Positions 22,501-30,687 of a DNA stretch of 40,995 nucleotides are shown here, in pieces. The DNA is taken from the IMG/VR virus record IMGVR_UViG_3300005663_000102, positions 1-40,995 of that record; one strand, 5' to 3'. The translations under genes were made by a program, and so were the position numbers. Below the pieces are notes generated by a model that saw nothing but the letters and a program-made list of their open reading frames with translations, did no database searches and was not told the origin of the DNA. Positions within the stretch are counted from its first letter, which is position 1, and each line of letters opens with the position of its first letter. This DNA comes from a virus.

Positions 22501-23416
22501 CTGCCGTAGCTTTATTGGAACCCTCAAATCTTAATACATCTCTTCCTACTAATGATAATGTGGCTGGATTATTAGCTGTAGCCATTCTGCCACCTATAGC
22601 ACTGGCTAATCCCTTCAGGGGGTTTCTGCCCCCAATCTCCATATTAACCAAACTTCGTAATTTACTCGGTTGAGTTGCAATAGATATAGCATCATCTACT
22701 GGCTGTAAGTCAGCAAGAATACGAGCGCCAGCATCTGCAATTCTAGGTGCAATCTTCTTTGCCGCTATTGAAAGTGGTTTAGTTATCGGATAGGCCAATG
22801 CTCTCTCCGCAGCAATAACAGGGCGCAATGCCTTTTGTCCCAGCGAGGCAGCCCGCACTAGACCCCCAAGACCAGTTTTCACGCCCACAGCACCTAGCCC
22901 AGCCAATCCCCCAGTGGCTAAAGCCGTAGCAAACCAAGGAATTGTCTCTAAAGCACCTTTAACGCCAATAGTCCACGGCTTATCCCTTATCTCTTGTGGT
23001 GTCCAAGGAAGTCTAAAAAGAGGTTGAACTTGAAAACTCGGTTCATCCCAAGCCTCATATTCAGCCCTTTCTCTTTGCCACCACGGAAGATTCTCCGTCC
23101 CTGCAACCGAAGGAGTAAATGGGGCAGCTAAAAATGTACCCGCAGCTTGCTCGGCAGTTCTTATCCAGTTTAATGGGTGTTGCCACCAAGGAATGTCTTG
23201 AGGGGCTTGTATGGGCGTTGTAGGCTGTCTGGTGATAGGTTGAGGGGCTTGTTGCGATTGAAACCCCCCTAACTTAAGTTCAGGTAATCTCTTTAATTGT
23301 TCAAGGGCAGTATTTCTCTCTAACTCCCCCATCTCTTTAAGTCTCTGGGGAAGTTGCTTACGAAATATATCTAAGGCTTCTGGTGAAAGTGCCCTAACTT
23401 GTCTTTCTAAAGTCAT
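19508..23416 (-). CDS. Large internal virion/ejection protein candidate (1302 aa)
   Basis: 1302 residues with no recognisable enzyme motif. Order: a Gln/Pro-rich N-terminus (1-75), a Trp-rich stretch (76-145), a Gly/Ala hydrophobic region at about 157-187 that could cross a membrane, a helical Arg/Ala-rich body with coiled coil at about 500-600, a second hydrophobic segment at about 859-876 (AAIMAMTVAVSMAMG), and a charged, Gln-rich helical C-terminus. Size, hydrophobic patches and a place between portal and scaffold are as in podovirus internal proteins that enter the host envelope. Large polyvalent phage proteins are another possibility. Confidence 0.55.
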   Translation of the reverse strand: MTLERQVRALSPEALDIFRKQLPQRLKEMGELERNTALEQLKRLPELKLGGFQSQQAPQPITRQPTTPIQAPQDIPWWQHPLNWIRTAEQAAGTFLAAPFTPSVAGTENLPWWQRERAEYEAWDEPSFQVQPLFRLPWTPQEIRDKPWTIGVKGALETIPWFATALATGGLAGLGAVGVKTGLGGLVRAASLGQKALRPVIAAERALAYPITKPLSIAAKKIAPRIADAGARILADLQPVDDAISIATQPSKLRSLVNMEIGGRNPLKGLASAIGGRMATANNPATLSLVGRDVLRFEGSNKATAAIATLNRMGDSRRLFKLTDDGLMAIRGKQVHLNEIRTFPKKYWDDLTEPQRAWIEQAQLLEREKKALFERYGIEVPELTFEEGGVYAGRRVLGKFDAEGNLIDTAYIGRGQPGRPGAKTAALKSRQYEDINDAIRDGFRYLPEEEALYYNITGAYNSVANRQYTDWFLERVPWRTTAGPEDLKAQVNFFRTGVTGARASLRNAHKKLKQSARDIERQQGVTFRATEEVGDLLSEVTTRQALKQNVSYLKGRLSAEKRYANKLARTYANVANRNEAAYQKVLDVSKRLDDRLVELAEIEPIWKDALAKARRAPFGGAIAPDIPAFAGKVFTSPEAKEYVNIIRNELNPQFNAALSAINQVNAVGRYFALAGDMSPFGIQLIFLAGAHPKIYGKAMGGFVRAMFDPLYHDNFLAKHIGTIQRHPGLILTRGGSTEMTEAMAKGGLLRKGPLKIAGKVLEPFQRGFESALDTAGIYMAEAYEHLGTTAARRAQVDAFINEFRGLLNTTRIGISSGQRQIERGVILAPQYNRAIGALMYDLTQGNLRGQLARQAVAKGTAAIMAMTVAVSMAMGESEEEIVDHLNPLSTNFMTWDIVGQRIGPGSKVRSLLATFGKMTKRPEDTAFYAGRFLQGNFSPFLRTSMDLISGKDFMGDPTRDGLPSLTKTILAENLLPIWVQSVALEGGDFAARVTRGIGEFGGMRAYPQSAYAELKDRQDELAQEQYGVTWDELGQRPDGFLLQSQLSRDQELQDLTAKTAEQSEKFARSEQLVWNEYTQQADRIGVMVTQELNQASRQFETTGNGSQLRERVNQAYWLKAQMMNDLLKQDRFVIVRDTFNVPLTEEQRADMQPQKLLYRDYNQIMYAPDLYDEFGEYRFDEADRRRNLFIQQYGIEALNSVESVIGERRVDEPSAVKMLREARRVLQPYWDIERQVWSQLPGLKQISDQIKILERTDPRQAKIMLFSYPQIVFARRQIALLKRQLKMTSQEITNALNQFYRF

Positions 23417-24436
23417 TTATCTAAACCTGCTAAATCCCCCAAATCGCCCTGTAGGCGCTCGTCCTGCACCTAACCTGAATTGAGTCTCTTGTGGCGCAGC
23501 ACCTGTTCTTGCTTGTCTATATCCTAAGAATTGAGCCTGTGCTGTCGGCCCCCATCTAGCCTGAAGTTGAGCAGATGGAGTTGTCAATTGGGGCAAATCG
23601 CCGAAACTCTGTATATCCCTTTGACCTGCTTGCCCTTGGAATCCTGGTATGGGTTGACCTGCCTGTAATCCTTGAGGAGTTACATCCCCACCCACATTCT
23701 GAAATCCTAATGGAATCATCCAAGGTTGTATAACAGGGGGTTCTCCTGTATAAGCAGAATATTGTAACCAGTTTATCGGGTTAGCAGCTAGTTGCGACCT
23801 GTATTGCCTTTCTTCTTCTTCTGCAGCGAATCTTGCTTGCTCCTGTTGAAATTCTAATTGTGCTTGAAATTGTGTTTCCGCTTGACCTAACTGTTGTTGT
23901 TGAAACCCTAATTGCTGCTGTCTAAAAAGTTCCTCTCTCCTTGATTGTTCTCGCTGTGTAAGAAGTTGCTCTTGTTGAAATGCTGTAATATCCCGTGGTT
24001 CTAATTGCTGTCGTTGAAGGTCTAATTGTTGTCGTTGGTAAGGGGTTATTGAAGGAGTGGCCTTTTTCCGCCTAACATCAAAATTACCAAACTCATTCTT
24101 GTAAACTTCCCAATTCTCATTGGGAAGCGAGCCAAGTGCCTCCTTAAAGGTTTCAAAGCCCATCCGTCCCCTTCCCCCTAAATCCACTCCTGCAGCTTCC
24201 TTTTCTGCAGCACGCCTTTGTGCTGCTTTCTGGGGAACTGTAAGTTTGGGGGGTTCTACTAAACCAGCCCTTTCTTCGGGCTGTAACCCCCTCAAAATAT
24301 CAAAAGTGCGGGGTGTAAGTTGTGCAATCGGTCTAGCCGCAGGAGCACGTTGACCAAGTAGTCCCTGAAATAAACTTGCTTTTGTGGGGTCACTCCACGG
24401 GAATAGATTTCTTCTCCAATCAAATCCATCTGGCAT
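23417..24436 (-). CDS. Gln-rich virion protein
   Basis: 339 residues. Residues about 130-215 are a helix dominated by Gln with repeats such as QRQQLDLQRQQLEPRD and FRQQQLGFQQQQLGQAE. The flanks are rich in Pro, Gly and Phe, and the end is a Gly/Arg/Phe-rich tail (TGRFGGFSRFR). It stops one base before the 1302-aa gene and could be its partner in an internal core. No family is recognised; low complexity limits any homology claim. Confidence 0.6.
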   Translation of the reverse strand: MPDGFDWRRNLFPWSDPTKASLFQGLLGQRAPAARPIAQLTPRTFDILRGLQPEERAGLVEPPKLTVPQKAAQRRAAEKEAAGVDLGGRGRMGFETFKEALGSLPNENWEVYKNEFGNFDVRRKKATPSITPYQRQQLDLQRQQLEPRDITAFQQEQLLTQREQSRREELFRQQQLGFQQQQLGQAETQFQAQLEFQQEQARFAAEEEERQYRSQLAANPINWLQYSAYTGEPPVIQPWMIPLGFQNVGGDVTPQGLQAGQPIPGFQGQAGQRDIQSFGDLPQLTTPSAQLQARWGPTAQAQFLGYRQARTGAAPQETQFRLGAGRAPTGRFGGFSRFR

Positions 24437-24606
24437 TATGTTTCCTCCTCAAGTTTTTTCATTTCCCGAAACGCTTTTTCAAATTCTTTCTTCTCTAATT
24501 GTTCTCTGAATTGTATTAAGGGCAGTATATCTTCGGCAATAACTTCCCTCATCAATTCAAGGTCTTCCTTAACTAATTCCTGCATAATTTCTAGGTCATT
24601 TGGCAT
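24436..24606 (-). CDS. Small acidic helical protein (56 aa)
   Basis: A 56-residue frame starting MPNDLEIMQELVKEDLELMR and ending FREMKKLEEET, helical and Glu/Leu-rich. GAGGAGG stands upstream of the ATG, and the stop overlaps the next ATG by one base (TAATG). It also overlaps the end of the HNH gene by 11 bases. Its place after the portal suggests a small virion or assembly factor. Confidence 0.7.
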   Translation of the reverse strand: MPNDLEIMQELVKEDLELMREVIAEDILPLIQFREQLEKKEFEKAFREMKKLEEET

Positions 24607-25168
24607 TACCTATTACCTCCTCTTTTATACGCTTATTTTCCCAACGAAGTAGTCTAATCTCTTGTTTTAATTCTTGGATTTGCTTATCTTGTGCATCTTG
24701 AAAACCCTGCCTATACCCATCACGATAACCCTTGTTGTGCTGACGACTGTGAGAACCCGTAGTTGAGAGTTCCAAATTCTCGATTCGGTTATCGTCCTTA
24801 ACCCCATTCTTATGATGTACTATCTCCCAGGATTGCAAGCATCTACCAAGATGCTTTGCCATAACGAGACGGTGTTCCCTTGTATACCTATCCTTTTTAA
24901 TCATAGGCGCAAAGAAATCATCTTTATCTAACCAAACCATTACATACCCATCAGTGTCATAAAAACGCCCACCCTTCCAATTTGAAGCCCTATCACCCTT
25001 GGGATAATCCTTATAATCACGATGCCTAGCAGAACAACTCCTGCAACTATATTTATTGAGAAGTTTCTTAATGCAACTTAGCCATCTCTCCTTGCCACAA
25101 TATATACAAACCACCCAAATTTGCCATCGTCCATTTTCATCTTTCCCAGTCTCCCCTAAGTGTGGCAT
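24596..25168 (-). CDS. HNH homing endonuclease with zinc ribbon
   Basis: 190 residues. Residues about 21-47 form a four-Cys zinc ribbon (CIYCGKE...CRSCSARH). A NWKGG-type linker and a DGYVMVWL strand follow, then the HNH core: REHRLVMAKHLGRCLQSWEIVHHKNG, KDDNRIENLEL. A coiled coil closes the protein. The plan equals that of free-standing homing HNH enzymes. It is wedged between portal and downstream genes: its ATG overlaps the portal stop (TGATG) and it shares the operon. Confidence 0.9.
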   Translation of the reverse strand: MPHLGETGKDENGRWQIWVVCIYCGKERWLSCIKKLLNKYSCRSCSARHRDYKDYPKGDRASNWKGGRFYDTDGYVMVWLDKDDFFAPMIKKDRYTREHRLVMAKHLGRCLQSWEIVHHKNGVKDDNRIENLELSTTGSHSRQHNKGYRDGYRQGFQDAQDKQIQELKQEIRLLRWENKRIKEEVIGNAK

Positions 25169-26985
25169 CAACGCTGACCTCCGCCACCAAGTCCTTGTCC
25201 GCCTTGTATCCCCGAACTATTCTGTTGTACTAGATTCCTTAATTGGTTATCTAAATCTTGTGCTGACCCAAGAGGTGCTCGGTTCGGAATCTCAGGAACT
25301 AAAGGTCTCTGTCCTTGAGATGTTCCCTGAGCTGGTTGTCCTTGAGGTGGTTGACCTTGCAATCCAACTTGTCCTAAAGCTTGCTGATATAACATAGCCA
25401 TTGTCTGGTCTTTGATTTGATTATAAGAGGGCATCCTTCTTAAATTCTCTTTCTCCTGCTGTCTTCTCATCCTTTCTGGGTCAACATTGGACATTTGATT
25501 CCAAGTCCACTCCTGAGTAGTGATTCCATCCCCACTATTCCACATCTTTAATAAAGAATCCTGCCGTCTATATTCATCCTCTTCAGAGATGGGTGCAAAC
25601 TCAACATAATAATTAAGTGGCTCTCTGATTAAATCTTTTTTAACCACTACATCAAACTCATCTGTAGGTGTTTTAGTCCATATCTCGAAGTCACCTGGGA
25701 TAACATTCTTTACTAACATCGCACATTTTGAAAGTATCTGTGCCCAACCATTCTGGAAAGCAGGAGTAGCGTATTGATAAATAGCTGAAGCCTCAGCGAT
25801 TATTAACCTTCGGTCAGCCCCACTTCTCACTCCAACCTCAGAAAGTCCTCTAGCACTTCTAGGTGCAGCGTGAGCCGAAATATAGTCGTGAGTAGTGGCT
25901 AATTGTCTAAAGGAGGCCTCTGGGGGTACCTTGGATTCCCAATCGTGAAACTCTACATCCTTATCTCCCACAGGCCAGTATTTGCCGTATTCCTGTTTGA
26001 TTTCCCCAAGAGAACCAGCATCCGCCCCCGTGATATATCCGCCCTTCATTGTTTCTCTCGCCATCAAGATATTGTTTAAACTATAGTTCATAGATTCAGA
26101 AACTAGAAGGTCATACATATATCTTAACAGGCCGACATATCTATTTTCTGGCTTATTATTTGTATCCTCATCCCCAAGTCCAGATTCTATTAAAGTATAA
26201 GGGTTAAAGCCATATTTGTGGGCTACTACACCACCAGGGATTTTCAGCATAGACTCATTTTCCACAAACTCAGCCCTGTATTTGTCTGTCCAAAAAGAGA
26301 AGGTTTCTATCATATCATCAGGTTCTCTGCCTTTTTTATCCTTGAAGTGAGGCCAGATTCTTTTGACATCATATAATTTCCTCTTATACCACTCTATGAC
26401 ATAATAATCTCCCCCAGTATAGGGGTCGGGCATTATGTGATACGGATTTATAGCCTTAATAACTATTGGAAGGGAAAGATGTTGCCCAGCCCGCCATTCA
26501 TCCAATCTTACAGCGTAATTTTCTTTAGATTCACCGTCTTTTTGTTCGGGTTTATCTATCCACCTATCAGCGTCCCAGATGGTCTTAAAAACTGCTAATC
26601 CGTGCTTCCAGTAATGCTTTGCCCCGACATGGGCGGGAGCTATACGAGATTCTACATTTATCCCGTGAATTATCCCAAGACCTAATTTACGCAACATCTC
26701 GGCAGATTTCTTCCCGATTTCCGATGTTCCCTTTTTATTGGTGAAAACACGAGCATTAAAGATATTTGTGTGATTTATACCAGTATCCACGACATCTCTA
26801 GCCGTGGGCAGAACAACCCTGTCTTTCGCAAACTCACCTGGAATATGCAGTTTTTTCTTAAAATCTAAATTATAGAAGTTCTCATCCCATTCATAGCAAG
26901 TTCTCAGCTTAGAATAGTATTTCTTACAGAATTCAAACTGCTCTAAAATGCTTTCTTTGGTAGGCTTTTCATCACGCTTCGGCAT
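25168..26985 (-). CDS. Portal protein
   Basis: 605 residues downstream of the large terminase, the usual portal position and size. The N-terminal part holds CYEWDENFYNLDF, a region common to podovirus-type portals. The middle has HIMPDPYTGGDYYVIEWYKR and a stem-like region (GLLRYMYDLLVSESMNYSLN). The C-terminal 80 residues are Gln/Gly/Pro-rich (QQALGQVGLQGQPPQGQPAQ) and likely disordered inside the capsid. It would form the dodecameric DNA gate at one capsid vertex. The call combines context and composition; no motif is decisive. Confidence 0.8.
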   Translation of the reverse strand: MPKRDEKPTKESILEQFEFCKKYYSKLRTCYEWDENFYNLDFKKKLHIPGEFAKDRVVLPTARDVVDTGINHTNIFNARVFTNKKGTSEIGKKSAEMLRKLGLGIIHGINVESRIAPAHVGAKHYWKHGLAVFKTIWDADRWIDKPEQKDGESKENYAVRLDEWRAGQHLSLPIVIKAINPYHIMPDPYTGGDYYVIEWYKRKLYDVKRIWPHFKDKKGREPDDMIETFSFWTDKYRAEFVENESMLKIPGGVVAHKYGFNPYTLIESGLGDEDTNNKPENRYVGLLRYMYDLLVSESMNYSLNNILMARETMKGGYITGADAGSLGEIKQEYGKYWPVGDKDVEFHDWESKVPPEASFRQLATTHDYISAHAAPRSARGLSEVGVRSGADRRLIIAEASAIYQYATPAFQNGWAQILSKCAMLVKNVIPGDFEIWTKTPTDEFDVVVKKDLIREPLNYYVEFAPISEEDEYRRQDSLLKMWNSGDGITTQEWTWNQMSNVDPERMRRQQEKENLRRMPSYNQIKDQTMAMLYQQALGQVGLQGQPPQGQPAQGTSQGQRPLVPEIPNRAPLGSAQDLDNQLRNLVQQNSSGIQGGQGLGGGGQR

Positions 26986-26993
26986 ATATCCTC

Positions 26994-27188
26994 CTAGTTT
27001 ATCGCTATACCCTGAGAGCGGAGATATTTCAGCATCTCCGATTCCATTTCCTCAACGCACTCTTGCGGTAGTTTGTGGTCTTCTGAATATTCGATAAAGT
27101 GTGCACCACCCAATCTGCTATAAGTCCCATCACAATAATTGGTTATGACTCCCCTTATTATCCTCTGTATCTCTTCCTGTTTGACCAT
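26994..27188 (-). CDS. Hypothetical protein (64 aa)
   Basis: 64 residues (MVKQEEIQRIIRGVITNYCD...) with two helices separated by a Gly/His loop (RLGGAHFIEYSEDH). It overlaps the terminase stop by one base and ends nine bases before the portal gene. Small acidic proteins here sometimes belong to packaging, but no family is recognised. Confidence 0.65.
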   Translation of the reverse strand: MVKQEEIQRIIRGVITNYCDGTYSRLGGAHFIEYSEDHKLPQECVEEMESEMLKYLRSQGIAIN

Positions 27189-28813
27189 TAACTTACCCCC
27201 TGTAATTGTCTATCTATAAGTTTCTGTATCACTGGTGGGACATCTTTTTCTCCAAAAGTTAATGTCTCAATGGGTTTTAAGATTTCCTGCTTCATATCCC
27301 TCTTTTTCAAAAGGCATATCCCTGTCATTATAACATAGTCATCGTGAGTTGAGGACATTGCTTCTATTTTACCATTTTTGTTGGAGTTTCTTATCATATT
27401 AAAGAAATGCCTCAATCCCTGTTCGTTGTAAATCCTTATTTGCATATCGTTTATACCAGAAATCAAACCACCGAATAAGTCCGTCCTTGACTTTTCATTA
27501 GTAGAAAACCCTATCTTTGAAAGCATCTCGGGTCTGTCAAGTTGACTCCAAGTAATATCTCCCTTATGACCTAATTTCTTATATCCCAATTCAACAGCTT
27601 TCTTTATGACAATTCTCCCACCACCAGCGACATTATTCTCAATCCACCACCAAGGGTTTTTGTAATGCTTTAAAAGTTCCACAGAATACTCGGTGAATTC
27701 GTCAGGCTCTAACTTATTAGACATAATATCAGCCACCATATCACCGTGTTCGTCCATTACCCCTGTAACCGAAAAGTCCGCACCAACCCCCCAACTAACA
27801 TCAGAAGAGGCGACATACTTATTCCCAACATGATAATCTTTATAAATATGAATCGAGTCGTCCAATTCCCATCCTTCGTTTATATGCCCCCTGACATCCT
27901 GCATCATTAGATTAAGAACCTTCTTATCAAACACCGCTACAGATTCAGCCGTAGAAAGAGCTTCTTCTATAGAATGAGGATAATTTTTAGCCATATAAAG
28001 AGTAGGACTTAATTTGGCTAAATCTCTTTCGGGGATAGTTCGCATGGTCTCTTCATACCATTTTTCATCCCTATCAGGTATAACATCCCAAGAGAAAAAA
28101 AGAGGATAGAAACCGTTTTTCTTTTTAAGAGCATCCTCAAAGATAGCTGTTGCCAAATTATCGTTCCCAAACGGGTCTGCGGTGAAAATTGAAATAACCT
28201 GCCCGCCGCCGTCTATAGTTGGTTTGGCATGGGTATAATTCGTATCAGCGTATTCATGCTTGGCGTGTTCATCCCATACTAAGATAGAAGCTGTCTCCCC
28301 AATCCCAGCCGAGGTCGTTGAGGGTAATGCCTTGATAACACTTTTAATAACAGGAAAACCTATCGCTTCTTTTGAGTCGGGGTCTAATTTGAATTTCAAA
28401 AATTTGGGTAATTGGTCATAAACATTTCTGCACTTTTGTAAAAGAGCCTTCGCCTCATCCTGTCCCTGAGAGAATAAAAGAACATTCGCCCCTATATGAC
28501 CCAAAGCATACCAGGTTACATAAACAGCAATTGTCGTTGATAAACCTATCTGGCGAGCCTTTAAGACAGAGATGTGCTTTTCCCTTAAAAGGGTGGCAAT
28601 CGTTTCTTGTGTATGTTCCCACATCTCTAAAGGAACAATACTCTCACTTACTTGTCCTGGCATTGGGGGTCGGATAATCCTCGCCCACTTCAGAAAATGT
28701 AAAAAGTCAAGCTGACAGATAGCCCTTTCGTGTTCCCAAACTTCTCTGTCTTCTGGGGTTAAATCTGTCTCTTCTTTATAAGCACAATTAGTCAGGATTT
28801 CTTCATAGTTCAT
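27188..28813 (-). CDS. terL: Terminase large subunit
   Basis: 541 residues, the DNA-packaging motor and nuclease. Motor domain: an adenine-binding-type WEHTQETIATL, Walker A KARQIGLSTT (residues 85-94, the variant without a classic GKT typical of many large terminases), and Walker B ILVWDEHA (177-184) with the catalytic Glu at 182. Nuclease domain: ASSDVSWGVGADFS (Asp 338), WWIENN (Glu 392) and HDDYV (Asp 491-492), the three acidic sites of the RNase-H-like fold. It pumps DNA through the portal. The upstream ribosome site is weak. Confidence 0.93.
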   Translation of the reverse strand: MNYEEILTNCAYKEETDLTPEDREVWEHERAICQLDFLHFLKWARIIRPPMPGQVSESIVPLEMWEHTQETIATLLREKHISVLKARQIGLSTTIAVYVTWYALGHIGANVLLFSQGQDEAKALLQKCRNVYDQLPKFLKFKLDPDSKEAIGFPVIKSVIKALPSTTSAGIGETASILVWDEHAKHEYADTNYTHAKPTIDGGGQVISIFTADPFGNDNLATAIFEDALKKKNGFYPLFFSWDVIPDRDEKWYEETMRTIPERDLAKLSPTLYMAKNYPHSIEEALSTAESVAVFDKKVLNLMMQDVRGHINEGWELDDSIHIYKDYHVGNKYVASSDVSWGVGADFSVTGVMDEHGDMVADIMSNKLEPDEFTEYSVELLKHYKNPWWWIENNVAGGGRIVIKKAVELGYKKLGHKGDITWSQLDRPEMLSKIGFSTNEKSRTDLFGGLISGINDMQIRIYNEQGLRHFFNMIRNSNKNGKIEAMSSTHDDYVIMTGICLLKKRDMKQEILKPIETLTFGEKDVPPVIQKLIDRQLQGVS

Positions 28814-28818
28814 TTTTT

Positions 28819-29058
28819 TTATATTTGCCTACCAGCAAAGCCCATCCCTACTTCCCGTAATTCTACCTTTAATTCTTTGGGTATACTATCCCACGCTAAT
28901 TCAGTCGCTTCGTAAGTCTTTTCAGGACTCGTGCTGTGCATATATAAAATGAATGTCTGCAACTTGGAATCAAAACAAAGTATGCGTCCCGCAACCCCTA
29001 ACTCCACCACGTTAAGGCAATCTCTTAACTTCTGATATAATATATCTTCGTAATTCAT
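28819..29058 (-). CDS. Hypothetical protein upstream of terminase (79 aa)
   Basis: 79 residues beginning MNYEDILYQKLRDCLNVVEL. Its first seven residues nearly copy those of the terminase (MNYEEIL), which may be chance or a small duplication. The rest is beta-rich (RILCFDSKLQTFILYM) and ends with a helix. It ends five bases before the terminase ATG. Function unknown. Confidence 0.65.
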   Translation of the reverse strand: MNYEDILYQKLRDCLNVVELGVAGRILCFDSKLQTFILYMHSTSPEKTYEATELAWDSIPKELKVELREVGMGFAGRQI

Positions 29059-29092
29059 ATCAATGGTATAGTTGCTATCTCAAGCAATGACC

Positions 29093-29182
29093 TTACCGCC
29101 AAAAGAAGCCGATAATACTCCAAAAGCGATTATTTATTTGCTTATCCCAAAACTTCACCGCACAATTTATCATCTTTTCCAT
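29093..29182 (-). CDS. Possible micro-protein (29 aa)
   Basis: A 29-residue frame, MEKMINCAVKFWDKQINNRF and an aromatic end, behind GGAGGAGAA. The strong ribosome site favours translation, but the aromatic, short product gives no family signal. The adjacent interval 29183-29302 has another open frame (with ...WGDNPNARWYPFYMAHDKAQ) without a normal start, so this stretch may hold a decayed gene. Confidence 0.35.
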   Translation of the reverse strand: MEKMINCAVKFWDKQINNRFWSIIGFFWR

Positions 29183-29302
29183 TTCTCCTCCTTAATTAAA
29201 GATTCAGTTGCTACATAGCCAGCCCTGAGCATATCTTGTTGAGCCTTATCATGCGCCATGTAAAACGGATACCATCTAGCGTTTGGATTATCACCCCATC
29301 CA

Positions 29303-29536
29303 TTATACCTGTTCTTCAGGCAACTCCCTATCTACCTTTATCACTACTCCTCGAGAATCCATATCCTTAAAGTGTTGTGTTATGAAATCCTCGTTGCTAG
29401 CACAAAAAGCAGGAGCTTCTCTATTCAGTGGATTATACCAGCAGTCAGCCACAACACCCATAACCTTCTGAATGGCCTTACAGTGTTGGCAAAATAAATA
29501 CTGAGTTGCTTCCCTTATCTCTTCTCGATTAGTCAT
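29303..29536 (-). CDS. Hypothetical protein with CxxC (77 aa)
   Basis: 77 residues with CQHC near residues 16-19 and two later Cys residues (ADCW and AFCAS), possibly a zinc site. The remainder is mixed (DFITQHFKDMDSRGVVIKV). It sits in the row of small genes that leads into the terminase. No family is recognised. Confidence 0.6.
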   Translation of the reverse strand: MTNREEIREATQYLFCQHCKAIQKVMGVVADCWYNPLNREAPAFCASNEDFITQHFKDMDSRGVVIKVDRELPEEQV

Positions 29537-29546
29537 CTTATCCGCT

Positions 29547-29687
29547 TTAACTTAACCACCCCCATAGTTTATAAAACCATCCATACCTTTCCCTTAAATA
29601 ATGGTGATAAGCTACATACTCAGCTTCAATTTTCATCCACATCAACCCCTCTCTAATATGTTTGATATAAGTCTCTGATGTATCCAT
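29547..29687 (-). CDS. Small aromatic-rich protein (46 aa)
   Basis: 46 residues from the ATG at 29687, chosen for its GGGAGAAATA ribosome site; the frame stays open to a GTG at 29804 that lacks one. The protein (MDTSETYIKHIREGLMWMKI...YGWFYKLWGWLS) is rich in Trp and Tyr and could associate with membranes through its end. Function unknown. Confidence 0.5.
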   Translation of the reverse strand: MDTSETYIKHIREGLMWMKIEAEYVAYHHYLRERYGWFYKLWGWLS

Positions 29688-29869
29688 TATTTCTCCCTTA
29701 TGTAAAGTAAGCCTAAAATATGATAAAAATTTACCTGCTTGATTAACAATATAATAACCCCATCTCGTGTGCCCAACCCACTTCCCGAATAGTCCTTCAC
29801 TCACAACTGATACACACTACAACAGGCTAGTAACTGACGGATTAGTAACCTGGTATCCCTAGCTTCATT

Positions 29870-30031
29870 CTATTCTCCTATGGGACGCACTATATATGTA
29901 AACTTGCTGGGCTGAGGGTTTGCACCCTTCTTTGGTTTACTACGACAATCCCTACAGATACGATAGGTTGCGGTGTCGGTGCCACCATTGAATACAAAGT
30001 CCCTGCCGCATTGAGCACATACTACCCACAT
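29870..30031 (-). CDS. Small zinc-ribbon protein (53 aa)
   Basis: A 53-residue frame starting MWVVCAQCGRDFVFNGGTDT, with Cys-x2-Cys at 5 and 8 and Cys-x2-Cys at 26 and 29 (CRDC), then a basic Pro-rich tail. A zinc ribbon in a packaging operon may bind DNA. GGAGGAGAT precedes the ATG. No family is recognised. The 180 bases down to 29688 hold no other supported gene. Confidence 0.7.
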   Translation of the reverse strand: MWVVCAQCGRDFVFNGGTDTATYRICRDCRSKPKKGANPQPSKFTYIVRPIGE

Positions 30032-30040
30032 ATCTCCTCC

Positions 30041-30187
30041 TTAATACTCAGGTACGATATTACCGTCTGCATCCAGCTCTTGGGTCTTAACAACAGGTCT
30101 TAACACACGCTGTTTTAGCCTCAGATTGCGCATATAGTCCTTCATATATGTACGCTGATAGTCTTTCTTAGCTTGTCCCTTCAACAT
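30041..30187 (-). CDS. Small basic protein (48 aa)
   Basis: A 48-residue frame starting MLKGQAKKDYQRTYMKDYMR. The YQRxYMKDYMR segment recurs in small phage and plasmid proteins and forms a basic helix that may contact DNA. GGAGAAGTATA precedes the ATG, which lies inside the end of the DUF5681 gene. A helper in packaging is possible. Confidence 0.7.
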   Translation of the reverse strand: MLKGQAKKDYQRTYMKDYMRNLRLKQRVLRPVVKTQELDADGNIVPEY

Positions 30188-30539
30188 TATACTTCTCCTT
30201 CAGCTCCCGGGTACCATTCATTGCGCCTGTAAGCCGTTTCTGGGCTTGTTCTAAGAGTTCGGGTGTTGTATGAGCCATAATGCCCAATGTTAGCCTGGTT
30301 TCAGTTACCTTACCATCAGTGCGGTCTATGTATTCCCTTATAGCAGACATATCCCCTCGAATAGCCAGGGCATAGAGTGTATCAGCTACTTTCTTGTTGT
30401 CCTCTGGGTTTCTATTCTTTAAGAGTGTAGTAACTGAACTCTTTGGCCTGCCGTTAGGATTACCAGATTGACCAGGCTGCCATCCCTTAGCTGGATCGGG
30501 GTTTTTATAACCATAATCATTGCTATTTCGTTGTACCAT
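30168..30539 (-). CDS. DUF5681-domain protein, possible small terminase
   Basis: 123 residues from the ATG at 30539. Residues about 15-30 carry WQPGQSGNPNGRPK, the signature of DUF5681, a short domain found in phage genes next to the large terminase. The following helices (NKKVADTLYALAIRGDMSAIREYIDRTDGK) resemble a small-terminase DNA-binding body. It is the first gene of the packaging operon. The extended -10 box ends six bases before the ATG, so the in-frame codons upstream are unlikely to be coding and the mRNA is probably leaderless. Confidence 0.75.
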   Translation of the reverse strand: MVQRNSNDYGYKNPDPAKGWQPGQSGNPNGRPKSSVTTLLKNRNPEDNKKVADTLYALAIRGDMSAIREYIDRTDGKVTETRLTLGIMAHTTPELLEQAQKRLTGAMNGTRELKEKYNVEGTS

Positions 30540-30545
30540 TATCTT

Positions 30546-30556
30546 ATTATACCACA
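30546..30556 (-). promoter_or_regulatory. Leaderless promoter of packaging operon
   Basis: The minus strand reads TGTGG-TATAAT (-10 at 30551-30546), six bases before the ATG at 30539. It is an extended -10 with no good -35. The 18 bases from TTGTGG to AAGATA are identical to those before the tRNA-like RNA. Two AACAGATTA direct repeats (30557-30565, 30580-30588) lie just upstream and may bind a regulator. Confidence 0.7.
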
Positions 30557-30628
30557 AACAGATTAAAAACACATTTCAGAACAGATTAGGCACAAAATAA
30601 ATATTCAGCTCACGCCTAGGGGGGGGTA

Positions 30629-30657
30629 TTGACAGCCTGACTAGACTATAGTAAAAT
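30629..30657 (+). promoter_or_regulatory. Promoter of rightward operon
   Basis: TTGACA (30629-30634), a 17-bp spacer, then TAAAAT (30652-30657). It is one of the strongest sigma-70-type promoters in the window and diverges from the packaging promoter about 80 bp away. A run of eight G precedes it. Confidence 0.82.
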
Positions 30658-30687
30658 GAGACTAGAATAAACAAAGGGGGCAAGGCG

